Shown: piece after piece, positions 16,264 to 24,350 of the stretch | How positions within the stretch are numbered: the stretch's first letter is position 1 | Layout: each line of letters starts with the position of its first letter | Translations under genes and position numbers: made by a program | NCBI GenBank assembly: GCA_964549785.1 | Contig: CAZJXA010000002.1 | Location: forward strand, 1-46,674 | Direction of reading: 5' to 3' | DNA: 46,674 nt | Origin: JBEIUO01 sp964549785 | Lineage (GTDB): Bacteria > Planctomycetota > Phycisphaerae > Phycisphaerales > UBA1924 | The notes under the pieces: generated by a model | Seen by the model: only the letters and a program-made list of their open reading frames with translations | Databases searched by the model: none | What the model was told of the DNA's origin: nothing

Positions 16264-16653
16264 GGCAGGGTCGCGCGTCGCGGCGAGTGCTGCGAGGCGA
16301 TTTTCCGGACTCTTGCGTGCGATGGCCCTCGGGTGCTGGCGGCGGCCCGCGAGCCCCCCCCCGGCCGCGCGTAAGCCGGGGATCTATGCGGCGCTTTCCC
16401 GCGTAGATTCGGTGGCGGCCATTGCCGCCCACTTGTAGGGCTGGTTTGGCCGTTCCTGGCCGCCCTGTCGTCCAAAATTTCACGTCTGCCTCCGTCCGAG
16501 TGCCGAAAGGCCCTCAGATAGGCTTTCCGGGTTGGTCAAAGTCGGTTACACTGCATGCGTCAGGCCGTTCGGCCGTTTCCGCTGGACCCGCCAGTTCCGC
16601 GTCCTCTGGTCGCCGGCATTCTCCCGCCGACCCCGTTTCAGGATATCCCACCC
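16264..16653. other. 390-base leader region of second prepilin-like gene
   Basis: No gene seen. It contains an inverted repeat ATCTATGCGG (16382-16391) / CCGCGTAGAT (16399-16408) with a 7-base loop and one G-U pair, then a second GC-rich fold around 16408-16440. A TACACT hexamer (16547-16552) may be a -10 box, but a matching -35 is not clear. A transcript starting there would have a leader of about 95 bases. Confidence 0.35.
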
Positions 16654-17700
16654 ATGCTCGCTCCTATCCGCCGTCCTCGATTTCCTCAGCCAGCCCGTCA
16701 GGGTGGGTTCACGCTCATCGAACTGCTGGTGGTGATCGCCATCATCGCTCTGCTCATCGGCCTCCTTCTTCCGGCCCTCGGAAAGGCCCGGGCCGCGGGA
16801 AAGCGCACGGTGAGCCTGGCGAATCTCCGCAGCAACATGACCTACATGAACTATTACCAGGCGGACAATAGAGCGGAGTTCCTGAACCCGTTCGTCAGAA
16901 CCAACACTGCCGAAATTGAACCGTCCGCCTGGGAAGGGTGCAATGTCGTATTCGTTCCCCGCGATCAGGCGATGGCCGAGTACAACAACCCCTTCGCCGC
17001 TGCGTGGGACTACGCGCAGGGCGCGTCGAGCGTGAGCGGAACGGAGACGTTCGGGTACCACTGGCTCGCGCACCTGTTGTACTCCGACGCCGACGGAACC
17101 TCTCGCAACAAATCGAACGTGTCGCCGGAAGACTTCGCGCTCCTGAACTGGTTGCGAAGCAACACTAACCAGAATGCTCAGACCGATCTCAGCTGGATTT
17201 TCCCAAGCAGTTACTGGTATCCACCAACATTTTGGCAGGATAAGGCTCGGTTCAGCGGGCCTACCCGGAATGCGGGAAACTACACACAGAACAGGAACTT
17301 CATCCGCAGGAACAAGGATACCGACGTGCTGACGCCGTCGTCCAAGGTTCAACTCTTCGAGAACAAGGACTTTGGCCAGAAAATTCAGACGATGTGGCAT
17401 CAGCCGAAGTCCCGGATTCAAGTCGCCATGGTGGACGGCAGCGCGAAATCCATTAACATGGCCGAAGTCATCGCTGCGACCGATACCCCGACGGGAAACG
17501 ATCCCTCGAAACTGCGATATCCTTCGGGCATCTGGAACGCGGTGGCCCAGGCTCAGGAGATGAACATGCAGTACTACGGTGCGGCACAAGGCTTCATTTG
17601 GAATAGCACCGACGGCCGGAACTCGTGGAACATCACGCCTCAGCCGCCGGCGTACTTTTGGGCCACTCGCGACGGGATCGCGGGGAGAGACATTAAGTGA
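16654..17700 (+). CDS. Prepilin-type N-terminal methylation domain protein
   Basis: A 348-residue protein from ATG 16654; a start at 16555 would add 33 Pro-rich residues unlike the family. The leader MLAPIRRPRFPQPARQGG ends before FTLIELLVVIAIIALLIGLL and LLPALGKARAAGKR, so processing by prepilin peptidase after Gly is expected. The C-terminal part contains a conserved-looking RIQVAMVDGSAKSIN, the x-DGSA/H- element found near the end of planctomycete prepilin-like proteins. It is Asn/Tyr/Trp-rich with one Cys. It differs strongly from the protein at 15221 beyond the N-terminus, so they are not recent duplicates. A small membrane protein is translationally coupled downstream. Confidence 0.85.
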   Translation: MLAPIRRPRFPQPARQGGFTLIELLVVIAIIALLIGLLLPALGKARAAGKRTVSLANLRSNMTYMNYYQADNRAEFLNPFVRTNTAEIEPSAWEGCNVVFVPRDQAMAEYNNPFAAAWDYAQGASSVSGTETFGYHWLAHLLYSDADGTSRNKSNVSPEDFALLNWLRSNTNQNAQTDLSWIFPSSYWYPPTFWQDKARFSGPTRNAGNYTQNRNFIRRNKDTDVLTPSSKVQLFENKDFGQKIQTMWHQPKSRIQVAMVDGSAKSINMAEVIAATDTPTGNDPSKLRYPSGIWNAVAQAQEMNMQYYGAAQGFIWNSTDGRNSWNITPQPPAYFWATRDGIAGRDIK

Positions 17701-17948
17701 ACGCGGATGGCAACAAGAAAAGGGTCGTCCTGGTCGTGTCAGTACTTCTTGCGGCCGTCGCTGCGGTCGTCGCTTGGCGTCTTATTGGGGACGATCCGCC
17801 CGTCCCGACCGCCCAGGTTCTCGAAGCCGAGGCGCAGGCCGCGAAGATCGCCGAGGAGCAGGACAAACTGATCACCAAGCCCGAGGTGCTGGTGGAGATG
17901 GCGCCCGACGCGGTTCCCGGAAAATCGCCGCGAGTCGCGCCGCGATGA
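17697..17948 (+). CDS. Small membrane protein coupled to prepilin-like gene
   Basis: An 83-residue protein starting with GTG 17697, overlapping the TGA of the prepilin-like gene (GTGA), so both are translated from one message. One membrane helix (about residues 9-26, VVLVVSVLLAAVAAVVAWRL) follows a basic KKR, giving N-in topology. The outer part is Ala/Glu-rich (EAEAQAAKIAEEQDKLITKP) and likely helical. No domain is recognised. Tight coupling suggests it assists export or assembly of the pilin-like protein; this is inference from position only. Confidence 0.65.
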   Translation: MNADGNKKRVVLVVSVLLAAVAAVVAWRLIGDDPPVPTAQVLEAEAQAAKIAEEQDKLITKPEVLVEMAPDAVPGKSPRVAPR

Positions 17949-17994
17949 TCCGGTGGCGAGGTTTTCCGACGCGTTCCTGACCATATTGTCCGCC

Positions 17995-18663
17995 ATGCCC
18001 AAATCCGTCGCCGTCGTCCTCTGTGGCTCAGGCCGATCCGATGGTTCCGAAGTTACGGAATCGGTGTGCGTCCTCATCCACCTGGCCCGCTTGGGCGCCA
18101 CCTATTCCTGCTTCGCCCCCGATATGCCGCAGGCCGAGGTCGTCAATCACGCGACCGGCAAGCCCCAATCCGGCGCTACCCGCAACATGTTGACCGAGGC
18201 CGCCCGCATCAGCCGCGGCAACATCGCCTCTCTCTCCACCCTCGACGCCAACGCCTTCGATGCGCTGATCATCCCGGGCGGCACCGGCGTCACCAAGAAC
18301 CTCTGTGACTTTGCCACGAAGGGCCACGAGTTCACCGTTCTTCCCGACTTGGAAACAGTCGTTCGCAACTTCCACGTCCTCAAGAAGCCCATCGGCCTTA
18401 TCTGTATCGCGCCGATCCTCGCGGCCCGGATCCTCGGCACCCGCTCGAACGGCCCGGGTTGCCGCATCACCTTGGGGAGCGACCAAACCGCGAGCGACGC
18501 CGCCGCCACCCTCGGCGCCACCCCGATCGCCAAAGGCGTCACCGAGATTCAGTTTGACGACAAGAACCGCCTCTACTCAACCCCGGCCTACATGCACGCC
18601 GATGCCAGGCCGCATCAGGTGTACGAAGGCATCGGCAAGATGATCGACCTCATGCTCAAATAG
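17995..18663 (+). CDS. elbB: ElbB-like DJ-1/PfpI family protein (glyoxalase-like)
   Basis: A 222-residue member of the DJ-1/PfpI superfamily, closest in pattern to ElbB (formerly linked to isoprenoid synthesis; glyoxalase activity is reported for the family). Diagnostic stretches: LCGSGRSDGSEVTESV near the N-terminus, FAPDMPQAEVVNHATG, the ARISRGNI segment, LIIPGGTGVTKNL, the nucleophile elbow GLICIAP (Cys near residue 141) and STPAYM near the C-terminus. The order matches ElbB throughout. ATG 17995 is used; a GTG at 17953 would add 14 residues not seen in the family. It is convergent with the transhydrogenase gene and separated from it by 57 bases. Confidence 0.85.
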   Translation: MPKSVAVVLCGSGRSDGSEVTESVCVLIHLARLGATYSCFAPDMPQAEVVNHATGKPQSGATRNMLTEAARISRGNIASLSTLDANAFDALIIPGGTGVTKNLCDFATKGHEFTVLPDLETVVRNFHVLKKPIGLICIAPILAARILGTRSNGPGCRITLGSDQTASDAAATLGATPIAKGVTEIQFDDKNRLYSTPAYMHADARPHQVYEGIGKMIDLMLK

Positions 18664-18720
18664 AGGTCGTTGTGCGAACTCGTATGCCCGAAAGAATCTG
18701 TCTTTCCGGCTCGGGCCGCA

Positions 18721-20139
18721 TCACACATTCCGGAGTTTGTTCAGCCCGTTGAGGGCCGCCACCTTGTAGCATTCGGCCAACGTCGGGTAGTTGAAGACGG
18801 TGTTCACGAAATACTCGACGGTTGCCTTGAAGGCGATAGCGCACTGGCCGATGTGGACGAGCTCGGTGGCCCCGGTGCCGATGATATGAACGCCAAGGAT
18901 GGCGTGGGTCTCCTGGTGGATCAGCAATTTAAGCATCCCGATTTCGTCGCCGAGTAACTGGCCGCGGGCGATTTCCTTGTATTGGGCGATCCCCGATTCG
19001 TACGGGATGCCATCGGCGGTGAGTTTTTCCTCGGTCCAGCCGACCATCGAGATTTCGGGGACCGAGTAGATGCCGTAGGGAAGAAGGTTTTCGAGGTTGT
19101 CGCGCGGGAAACCGAACATGTGGCAGGCCGCCAGGCGGCCCTGCTCCATTCCGGTGGAGGCGAGGGCGGGGAAGCCGACGACGTCGCCGACGGCATAGAT
19201 GTTCGGAACGTCGGTCTGGAAATGTTCACCGACCTTGACGCGGCCCCGAGGGTCGGCAGCCAGCCCCGCCGCGGCGAGGTTGAGATCGGCGGTGGCGCCT
19301 TCGCGGCCGATGGCGTAGAGGAGGCAGTCGGCACGAAGCACCTTGCCGGATTCCATCACGGCCTCGGCCATGAACTGGTTGTCGGAGCGGGCCCCGGGGG
19401 CGGCCTCGACCCGGCGGATGGTGACAACCTTCTCGCCGAAGCGGAGGGTCATGCCTCCTGAGCGGAGGTGGTATTGCAGGGCTTCGGTGAGTTCGGCATC
19501 GACAAAGTCGAGCAGGCGACCGCGGCCCTCCACGAGCGTGACCTTGACGCCCAAGGCCGAGAGCATGGAGGCGTACTCGGTGCCGATGACGCCGCCGCCG
19601 ACCACGATCATCGAGTGGGGGAGCGTCTGGAGGTTGAGCAATTCATCGGAGGTGATGATGTCGGTGGCGTCGAAGGTGATGTTGGAGGGCCTGGCGGGGC
19701 GGGTGCCCACGGCGATGATCGTGAAATCGGCCTCGATGGTTTCACAGACATGCTCGCCGAGGATTTCGATCTTGTGCTCGCTGGCAAACCTGCCCAGCCC
19801 GCTCATCACCCTGATGTGATTGCGTTCCAGGTGATTGCGGACGAGATCGATCTCGGCGCGGATGACGTCGTCGCACGAGCGCCAAAGGCTGCTGAGGGTG
19901 GCGTTCTTGGCGGCTTGGGCGAAATCGGCGGTCCGGGGCACGATGCTCATGCAGCCGCCCAGGTTAAGGATTGCTTCGCGGAGAGCTTTGCTGGGGATCG
20001 TGCCGGTGTTGACCGCCGCCCCGCCCAACACGTTGGCGCGCTCGATCAGGCAGACATTTTTCCCGAGTTTGGAGGCCTGGATGGCCGCCTTCTGTCCGGC
20101 GGGGCCGGAGCCGATGACGCACAGGTCGAATCGTCGCAT
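18721..20139 (-). CDS. sthA: Soluble pyridine nucleotide transhydrogenase (Si-specific)
   Basis: A 472-residue flavoprotein that exchanges hydride between NADPH and NAD+. GSGPAG near residue 10 binds FAD, and a second GGGVIGTEYAS (about 185-195) binds NAD(P). The C-terminal dimerisation domain is complete (GATELVHIGQCAIAF and FVNTVFNYPTLAE). It resembles dihydrolipoamide dehydrogenase and glutathione reductase, but the redox-active CxxxxC is replaced: the sequence is GGAAVNTGTIPSKALREA, with Ala and Thr at the cysteine positions, as in SthA, whose GTIPSKALREA is shared. This excludes a disulfide reductase role. The start lies 4 bases past the stop of the GspG-like gene, so the two are cotranscribed. 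Confidence 0.92.
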   Translation of the reverse strand: MRRFDLCVIGSGPAGQKAAIQASKLGKNVCLIERANVLGGAAVNTGTIPSKALREAILNLGGCMSIVPRTADFAQAAKNATLSSLWRSCDDVIRAEIDLVRNHLERNHIRVMSGLGRFASEHKIEILGEHVCETIEADFTIIAVGTRPARPSNITFDATDIITSDELLNLQTLPHSMIVVGGGVIGTEYASMLSALGVKVTLVEGRGRLLDFVDAELTEALQYHLRSGGMTLRFGEKVVTIRRVEAAPGARSDNQFMAEAVMESGKVLRADCLLYAIGREGATADLNLAAAGLAADPRGRVKVGEHFQTDVPNIYAVGDVVGFPALASTGMEQGRLAACHMFGFPRDNLENLLPYGIYSVPEISMVGWTEEKLTADGIPYESGIAQYKEIARGQLLGDEIGMLKLLIHQETHAILGVHIIGTGATELVHIGQCAIAFKATVEYFVNTVFNYPTLAECYKVAALNGLNKLRNV

Positions 20140-20143
20140 CGGT

Positions 20144-20611
20144 TCAGCCGCCTCGCTTGAGTTCGGACGATTGGAGGGAGTACTCCTTGTAGCCTGGGAT
20201 GTACTCGATCAATCCGTTGAGCGTGATGTCGTCGGCAGTCGAGGGATTTTCATCGGGGCCGGAGGAGATGATGCTGATCGTGAGGTCCTGACTTTTGGGG
20301 ATCGGGGCCATGGTCAGGACCATTTCGTTCCCCCATGCGTCCTTGGTGCCGGGCTTGCCCTGCTCATCGGGTGCTATCTCGGCGATCGACGTCAGTGGTT
20401 TCTTGGAAACATTGAGCGCGGTGATGGCCCGCATCGCGGCCGATTGAATCTGCGCTTCCGTCACTTCCTCCTTGGGGAGCGTGGGGATGCTCATTTCTTT
20501 GGGGAGGCTGATCCAAATGATCCAACCGACGGCCAGCGCAAGCAGGAGTGATGCGCCGCCAAGTTTCAGAATCTTTTCTCGCAGTTCCGGGTCGATATCG
20601 CGATAATCCAT
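20144..20611 (-). CDS. Membrane-anchored protein with GspG-like C-terminal domain
   Basis: A 155-residue protein. One membrane helix (about 19-35, ASLLLALAVGWIIWISLP) follows a charged N-terminus (MDYRDIDPELREKILKLGG) that lacks the FTLIE prepilin cleavage motif. The C-terminal part has KDAWGNEMVLTMAP and then IISSGPDENPSTADDITLNG, which follows the DPWG-P-Y---~~S-G-DG--gT-DDI pattern of type II secretion pseudopilin GspG; there the acidic loop binds calcium. It therefore looks like a GspG soluble domain on an ordinary membrane anchor. It sits between tyrS and sthA with almost no spacing downstream. Its role is unknown. Confidence 0.6.
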   Translation of the reverse strand: MDYRDIDPELREKILKLGGASLLLALAVGWIIWISLPKEMSIPTLPKEEVTEAQIQSAAMRAITALNVSKKPLTSIAEIAPDEQGKPGTKDAWGNEMVLTMAPIPKSQDLTISIISSGPDENPSTADDITLNGLIEYIPGYKEYSLQSSELKRGG

Positions 20612-20653
20612 AGCGAAAACGTTTCTCCAAGGTGGGCGGGCCGAGCACGACCA

Positions 20654-21966
20654 TTATTGCCAACGGGTAAGGTGCCAGTTTTTCTTGCCGCGACGGATGG
20701 CGATGACCCCGCCCTCCAGCAGATCCGTCGTTTTCAGGCGGTCGTCGATCCCGAGTTTGCGGCCGTTGGCGGTCACAGAGCCGGAATTGAGGAACTCCTT
20801 GGCTTCCCGCCCGCTGGTGGCGAGGCCGATCTGCGTGAGCAGGTCAACGACCCGCACGCCCTCGCCCTCGAGCGTTGACTTGGGGTGATCGCTCCGCGGC
20901 ACGGCCGCGAAGACTTCGTTTAGCATGACCGCGGAAAGCCCTGAGATGTCGCCCGAAAAGAGCGCGTTGGAAGCGGCTTCGGCTTGGGCGGCCTCGGTGG
21001 GGCCATGGAGCAGGGCGGTCGCTTGGGCAGCCAGGAGGCGGTGCCCGTCGCGCTTGCCCGGTTCGGCCTCGTGGGCGGCGACGGCGGCGGCGACGGTGGA
21101 CTCGGGCAGGAGCGTAAAGATGCGGAGGAACTTGGGAACGTCCGAATCGGCGGCGTTGAGCCAGAACTGGTAGTAGGCGAAGGGGCTGGTGCGGTCGGCG
21201 GTGAGCCAGATCGCTCCGGTCTCGGTTTTCCCGAACTTGCCGCCATCGGCTTTGGTGACGAGCGGGGCGGTGAGGCCGAATGCGGCCGGCGCTTCGTGCT
21301 CCATCGCGTTCGGATCGGCGGCGGTTCGGCGGCGACGGATGAGGTCGAGCCCGCCCACGATGTTGCCCATTGATCGGCCCCGCCCATCTGGAGCGTGACG
21401 CCGTGTTTCTCAAAGAGGTGGGCGAAGTCGTACGACTGGAGGATCATGTAACTGAATTCGGTGTAACTGATGCCTTGGTCGCGGTTCGTGAGGCGGTCGC
21501 GGACCGAGTCTTTTTGCATCATCATGTTGACGGAGAAAAACTTCCCGATATCGCGGAGGGCGTCGAGGTAGGAGATCGGAGCGAGCCAATCGGCGTTGTT
21601 GAGGGTGACCGCGCGATTGGAGAGCGTGGGCGAATAGTCCAACAGGCGGCCGAAGATCCGCATCTGGGCTTCGACATTGGCCGAGACCTTCTGGGCGGTA
21701 AGCATCGTCCGCTCGGCGGACTTGCCGCTGGGATCGCCGATCAGGCCGGTGCCGCCTCCCGCGACGACGACGGGGGAGTGCCCGGCCCGTTGCAGGTGGG
21801 CGAGCATCATGATCGTGACCAAGTTACCGATCGTCAGGGAATCGGCGGTTGGGTCATACCCGACGTACCCGGTGCGGGGGCCGGTTGCAAGGTGCGTGGT
21901 CAGCCCGCTCTCGTCGGTGCATTGAGCGAAGAGGTTCCGCCATCGGAGTTCGTGAATCAGGTGCAT
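20654..21966 (-). CDS. tyrS: Tyrosyl-tRNA synthetase, interrupted by a one-base frameshift
   Basis: The class I synthetase that charges tRNA-Tyr. The first frame (from ATG 21966) gives YVGYDPTADSLTIGNLV (HIGH-type signature) and the tyrosine pocket GTGLIGDPSGKS, ending correctly at GGADQW. The second frame takes over with GNIVGGLDLIRRR, the KMSKS-type loop KFGKTETGAIWL and an S4 RNA-binding domain (about the last 65 residues). The junction at 21366-21368 reads TGGG on the coding strand where TGGGG is needed to spell QWGN. Adding one G restores a single 437-residue protein of normal length. A homopolymer sequencing or assembly error is likely, because the gene is usually essential and both halves are well conserved; a real mutation with a second tyrS elsewhere is possible. 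Confidence 0.9.
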
Positions 21967-22030
21967 GAGGGCGAAGGGTAGAGGTGATGTTCCGCGCGCG
22001 GCTCTTGCAACGATGCGCGGCGGCCGGGAA

Positions 22031-23335
22031 TCAGGCCGGCAGCGGGAATTGATCGCAGCGGCCGGCGATCTCGGACTTGACCGCGGCGGCTTCGCGTTCC
22101 AGGGCCGCGGGGTCTTTGAGTCCGGCGTCCAAGACGCGGTCGATCCAGTTGGCGATCTCGACCATCTGGGGTTCTTTGAAACCGCGGGTGGTGGTTGCGG
22201 GCGAGCCGAGCCGGATGCCGCTGGTGATGCGGGGGGGGCGGGGGTCGTTCGGAATGCCGTTGAAGTTGGTGATCATCCCGGCGTGCTCGAGCCAGGTGGC
22301 GGCGTCTTTGCCGGTGAGGTTTTCGTTTCGGGCCCGGAGATCGACGAGCACGAGATGGTTGTCGGTGCCGCCGGTCGTCATGCGATAGCCTCGGTCACTG
22401 AGGGCGGCGGCGAGCGCCTTGGCGTTAGCGACGACCTGGCGGCAGTAGGCTTTGAACTCCGGCTTGAGGGCCTCGCCAAAGGCGACGGCCTTGGCGGCAA
22501 TGATGTGCATGAGGGGGCCGCCCTGAGCACCAGGAAAGACGGCCTTATCGATTTGCCTGGCGAGTTCTTCGTCGTTCGTGAGGATGAGCCCGCCGCGGGG
22601 CCCGCGGAGGGTTTTGTGGGTGGTGGTGGTGACGATGTGGGCGTGCGGAAATGGCGATGGGTGATCGCCGGTGGCGCAGAGGCCGGCGATGTGGGCGATG
22701 TCGGCAACGAGCAGCGCGTTGCACTCGTCGGCGATTGAGCGGAAGCGGGCGAAATCGATGGTGCGGGGGTAGGCGGAATAGCCGACCATGATGATCCTGG
22801 GCTTGGCTTCCAGGCAGATGCGGCGGGTTTCGTCGAAGTTGATTCGTTCAAAATCTTGATGGGCGATGTCGTAATGGAGCGGGTAGTGAACGGGCTTGAA
22901 GAACTTGCCTGAAAAGTTGATCTTCATGCCGTGGGAGAGGTGTCCGCCGTCTTTAAGGAGCAGGCTGGCGAAGGTGTCGCCGGGCTGAAGGACGGCCTGC
23001 ATCATGGCCTGGTTGGCCTGCGCGCCGGAGTGGGGCTGGACGTTGGCGAAGGCTGCACCGAAGAGTTTCTTGGCGCGGTCCTGAGCGATGGTTTCGATGG
23101 CGTCGTGGTGGAGGCAACCTTGGTAGTAGCGTGCACCCGGGTAGCCCTCGGCGTATTTATTGGTGAGGCAGGAGCCCATCGCGGCCATGACCGGCGCGGA
23201 GACGTGGTTCTCGCTGGCGATCAGTTCGATGGTAGAGTGCTGACGCTGGGCCTCACGCCTGATGAGGTCACCGATCTCGGGATCGGCACTGGTGACGGCA
23301 TCGATGGAGGCGAGGACGCTGGGTGAATCGCTCAT
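22031..23335 (-). CDS. glyA: Serine hydroxymethyltransferase
   Basis: A 434-residue PLP enzyme that interconverts serine and glycine with tetrahydrofolate, the main source of one-carbon units. The family signatures are clear: ELIASENHVSAPVMAAMGS, TNKYAEGYPGARYYQGC, NVQPHSGAQANQA, the KDGGHLSHG segment and the PLP lysine Lys241 in TTTTHKTLRGPRGG. The C-terminal PPRITSGIRLGSPATTTRG that shapes the active site is also present. Length is close to the usual 415-430 residues. ATG 23335 is the only good start. It lies 64 bases before the tyrS start on the same strand, and a pseudogene ends 33 bases upstream. Confidence 0.97.
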   Translation of the reverse strand: MSDSPSVLASIDAVTSADPEIGDLIRREAQRQHSTIELIASENHVSAPVMAAMGSCLTNKYAEGYPGARYYQGCLHHDAIETIAQDRAKKLFGAAFANVQPHSGAQANQAMMQAVLQPGDTFASLLLKDGGHLSHGMKINFSGKFFKPVHYPLHYDIAHQDFERINFDETRRICLEAKPRIIMVGYSAYPRTIDFARFRSIADECNALLVADIAHIAGLCATGDHPSPFPHAHIVTTTTHKTLRGPRGGLILTNDEELARQIDKAVFPGAQGGPLMHIIAAKAVAFGEALKPEFKAYCRQVVANAKALAAALSDRGYRMTTGGTDNHLVLVDLRARNENLTGKDAATWLEHAGMITNFNGIPNDPRPPRITSGIRLGSPATTTRGFKEPQMVEIANWIDRVLDAGLKDPAALEREAAAVKSEIAGRCDQFPLPA

Positions 23336-23368
23336 GGGAACGAAGGGTAGACGGGGCGTTGCAAAGGT

Positions 23369-24350
23369 TCATACGAACTGGCCGATGAGCCAATCGCTAG
23401 TGGCGGGCAGCACCGCCGGGAAACAGATCGTGACGACAAGCGAGAGTGTGGTGAGCACGACGCCGATCGCCCAGGCGTGGGGCAGTTTCAGGTAGTTCTT
23501 GCAGGCGATTGACCACCAGACGGCGAGCCACAGCAGCATGCCGAGAGCGAGGGCTTCGTCCAAATGAGGGACGAACTACTCGGACCAATGCTGCAGGTTT
23601 CGGAGAACGACACCGCGTGCTCGGGTGAGAACACCATCACGAACGAAGCACGAACCACAGAGGATGAGTCTCAAGCAGAGAAGCGTCACGAGGCCCAGCG
23701 GCGCGGACACCGCGATGCGGGCCAGATGAGCAGCGCGGACCTTGGCCCTGCGGAGCGTACGCGGGAGGCAGACAAACGCGAACGGCATAAGGCAGAACGC
23801 GCCCGCGGCCACGGTGATCGCGGGCGAGATCGTCACGCTGTTGCCCCACCAACTCCGGGATGATTCGCACCCCATGTATGGGAGCGCTGTGAGATAGACC
23901 ATCGGTTTTGCGGAGAGTGGAAGGACGACCCAGCCTGCGGCCCAAGCGGAAAACACGCCGAGTGTGAACGCGGCGGTGACGCAGACCGCCGGGATCAGAA
24001 CCAGCAGGGTGGCCGCGAGCGCAGCCAAGAGCCGCGCGGGAACAACCCGGCGTTCCATCCGAACGGTGGTCCAAAATTTCCAAGGCACTTGGCCTATGAG
24101 GACGAGCGAAAGCAAGCGGCGGACGTGCCGGGCGCGCGTGTTCGTAAAACGTCTCGTGAAGCCGGATCGCGTTGATTCGGAGGGTCTCCCAATGAACGGC
24201 GAGCCCGCACTCTGGGCAGACGCCGCCCTCTGTCGGACCCTTTGTCCGGAAGTGCGAGGAAAGGTCGTACCCGCAGCGCGGGCAGTCGATACGCAGGGGC
24301 GGAAGCGAATCATCACGTGCCCCGGAGGTCGAATCGGGCCCGGGCGTCAC
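23369..24350 (-). pseudogene. Broken zinc-ribbon membrane protein (paralogue of the next gene)
   Basis: A degraded copy of the gene at 24347-25423. The N-terminal frame (GTG 24350) has CPRCGYDLSSHF and CPECGLAVHWETLR, the same two-CxxC zinc ribbon. Near 24121-24140, within a GCGCGC tract, the homology moves to another frame (VRRLLSLVLIGQVPWKFW). A loss of two bases or gain of one would explain it. In that frame an amber TAG (23576-23578) interrupts the protein; directly after it FVPHLDEALALGMLLWLAVW continues in the same frame and aligns with LAPHIEAVAHGAWLWVPAVL of the paralogue. Repaired, it would be about 326 residues. Two independent lesions make a pseudogene more likely than one sequencing error. 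Confidence 0.75.

Noticed and set aside
21360..21380. Programmed -1 frameshift in tyrS
   Set aside because: No slippery heptamer of X-XXY-YYZ type and no stimulatory structure was seen at the junction; a missing G is the simpler explanation.
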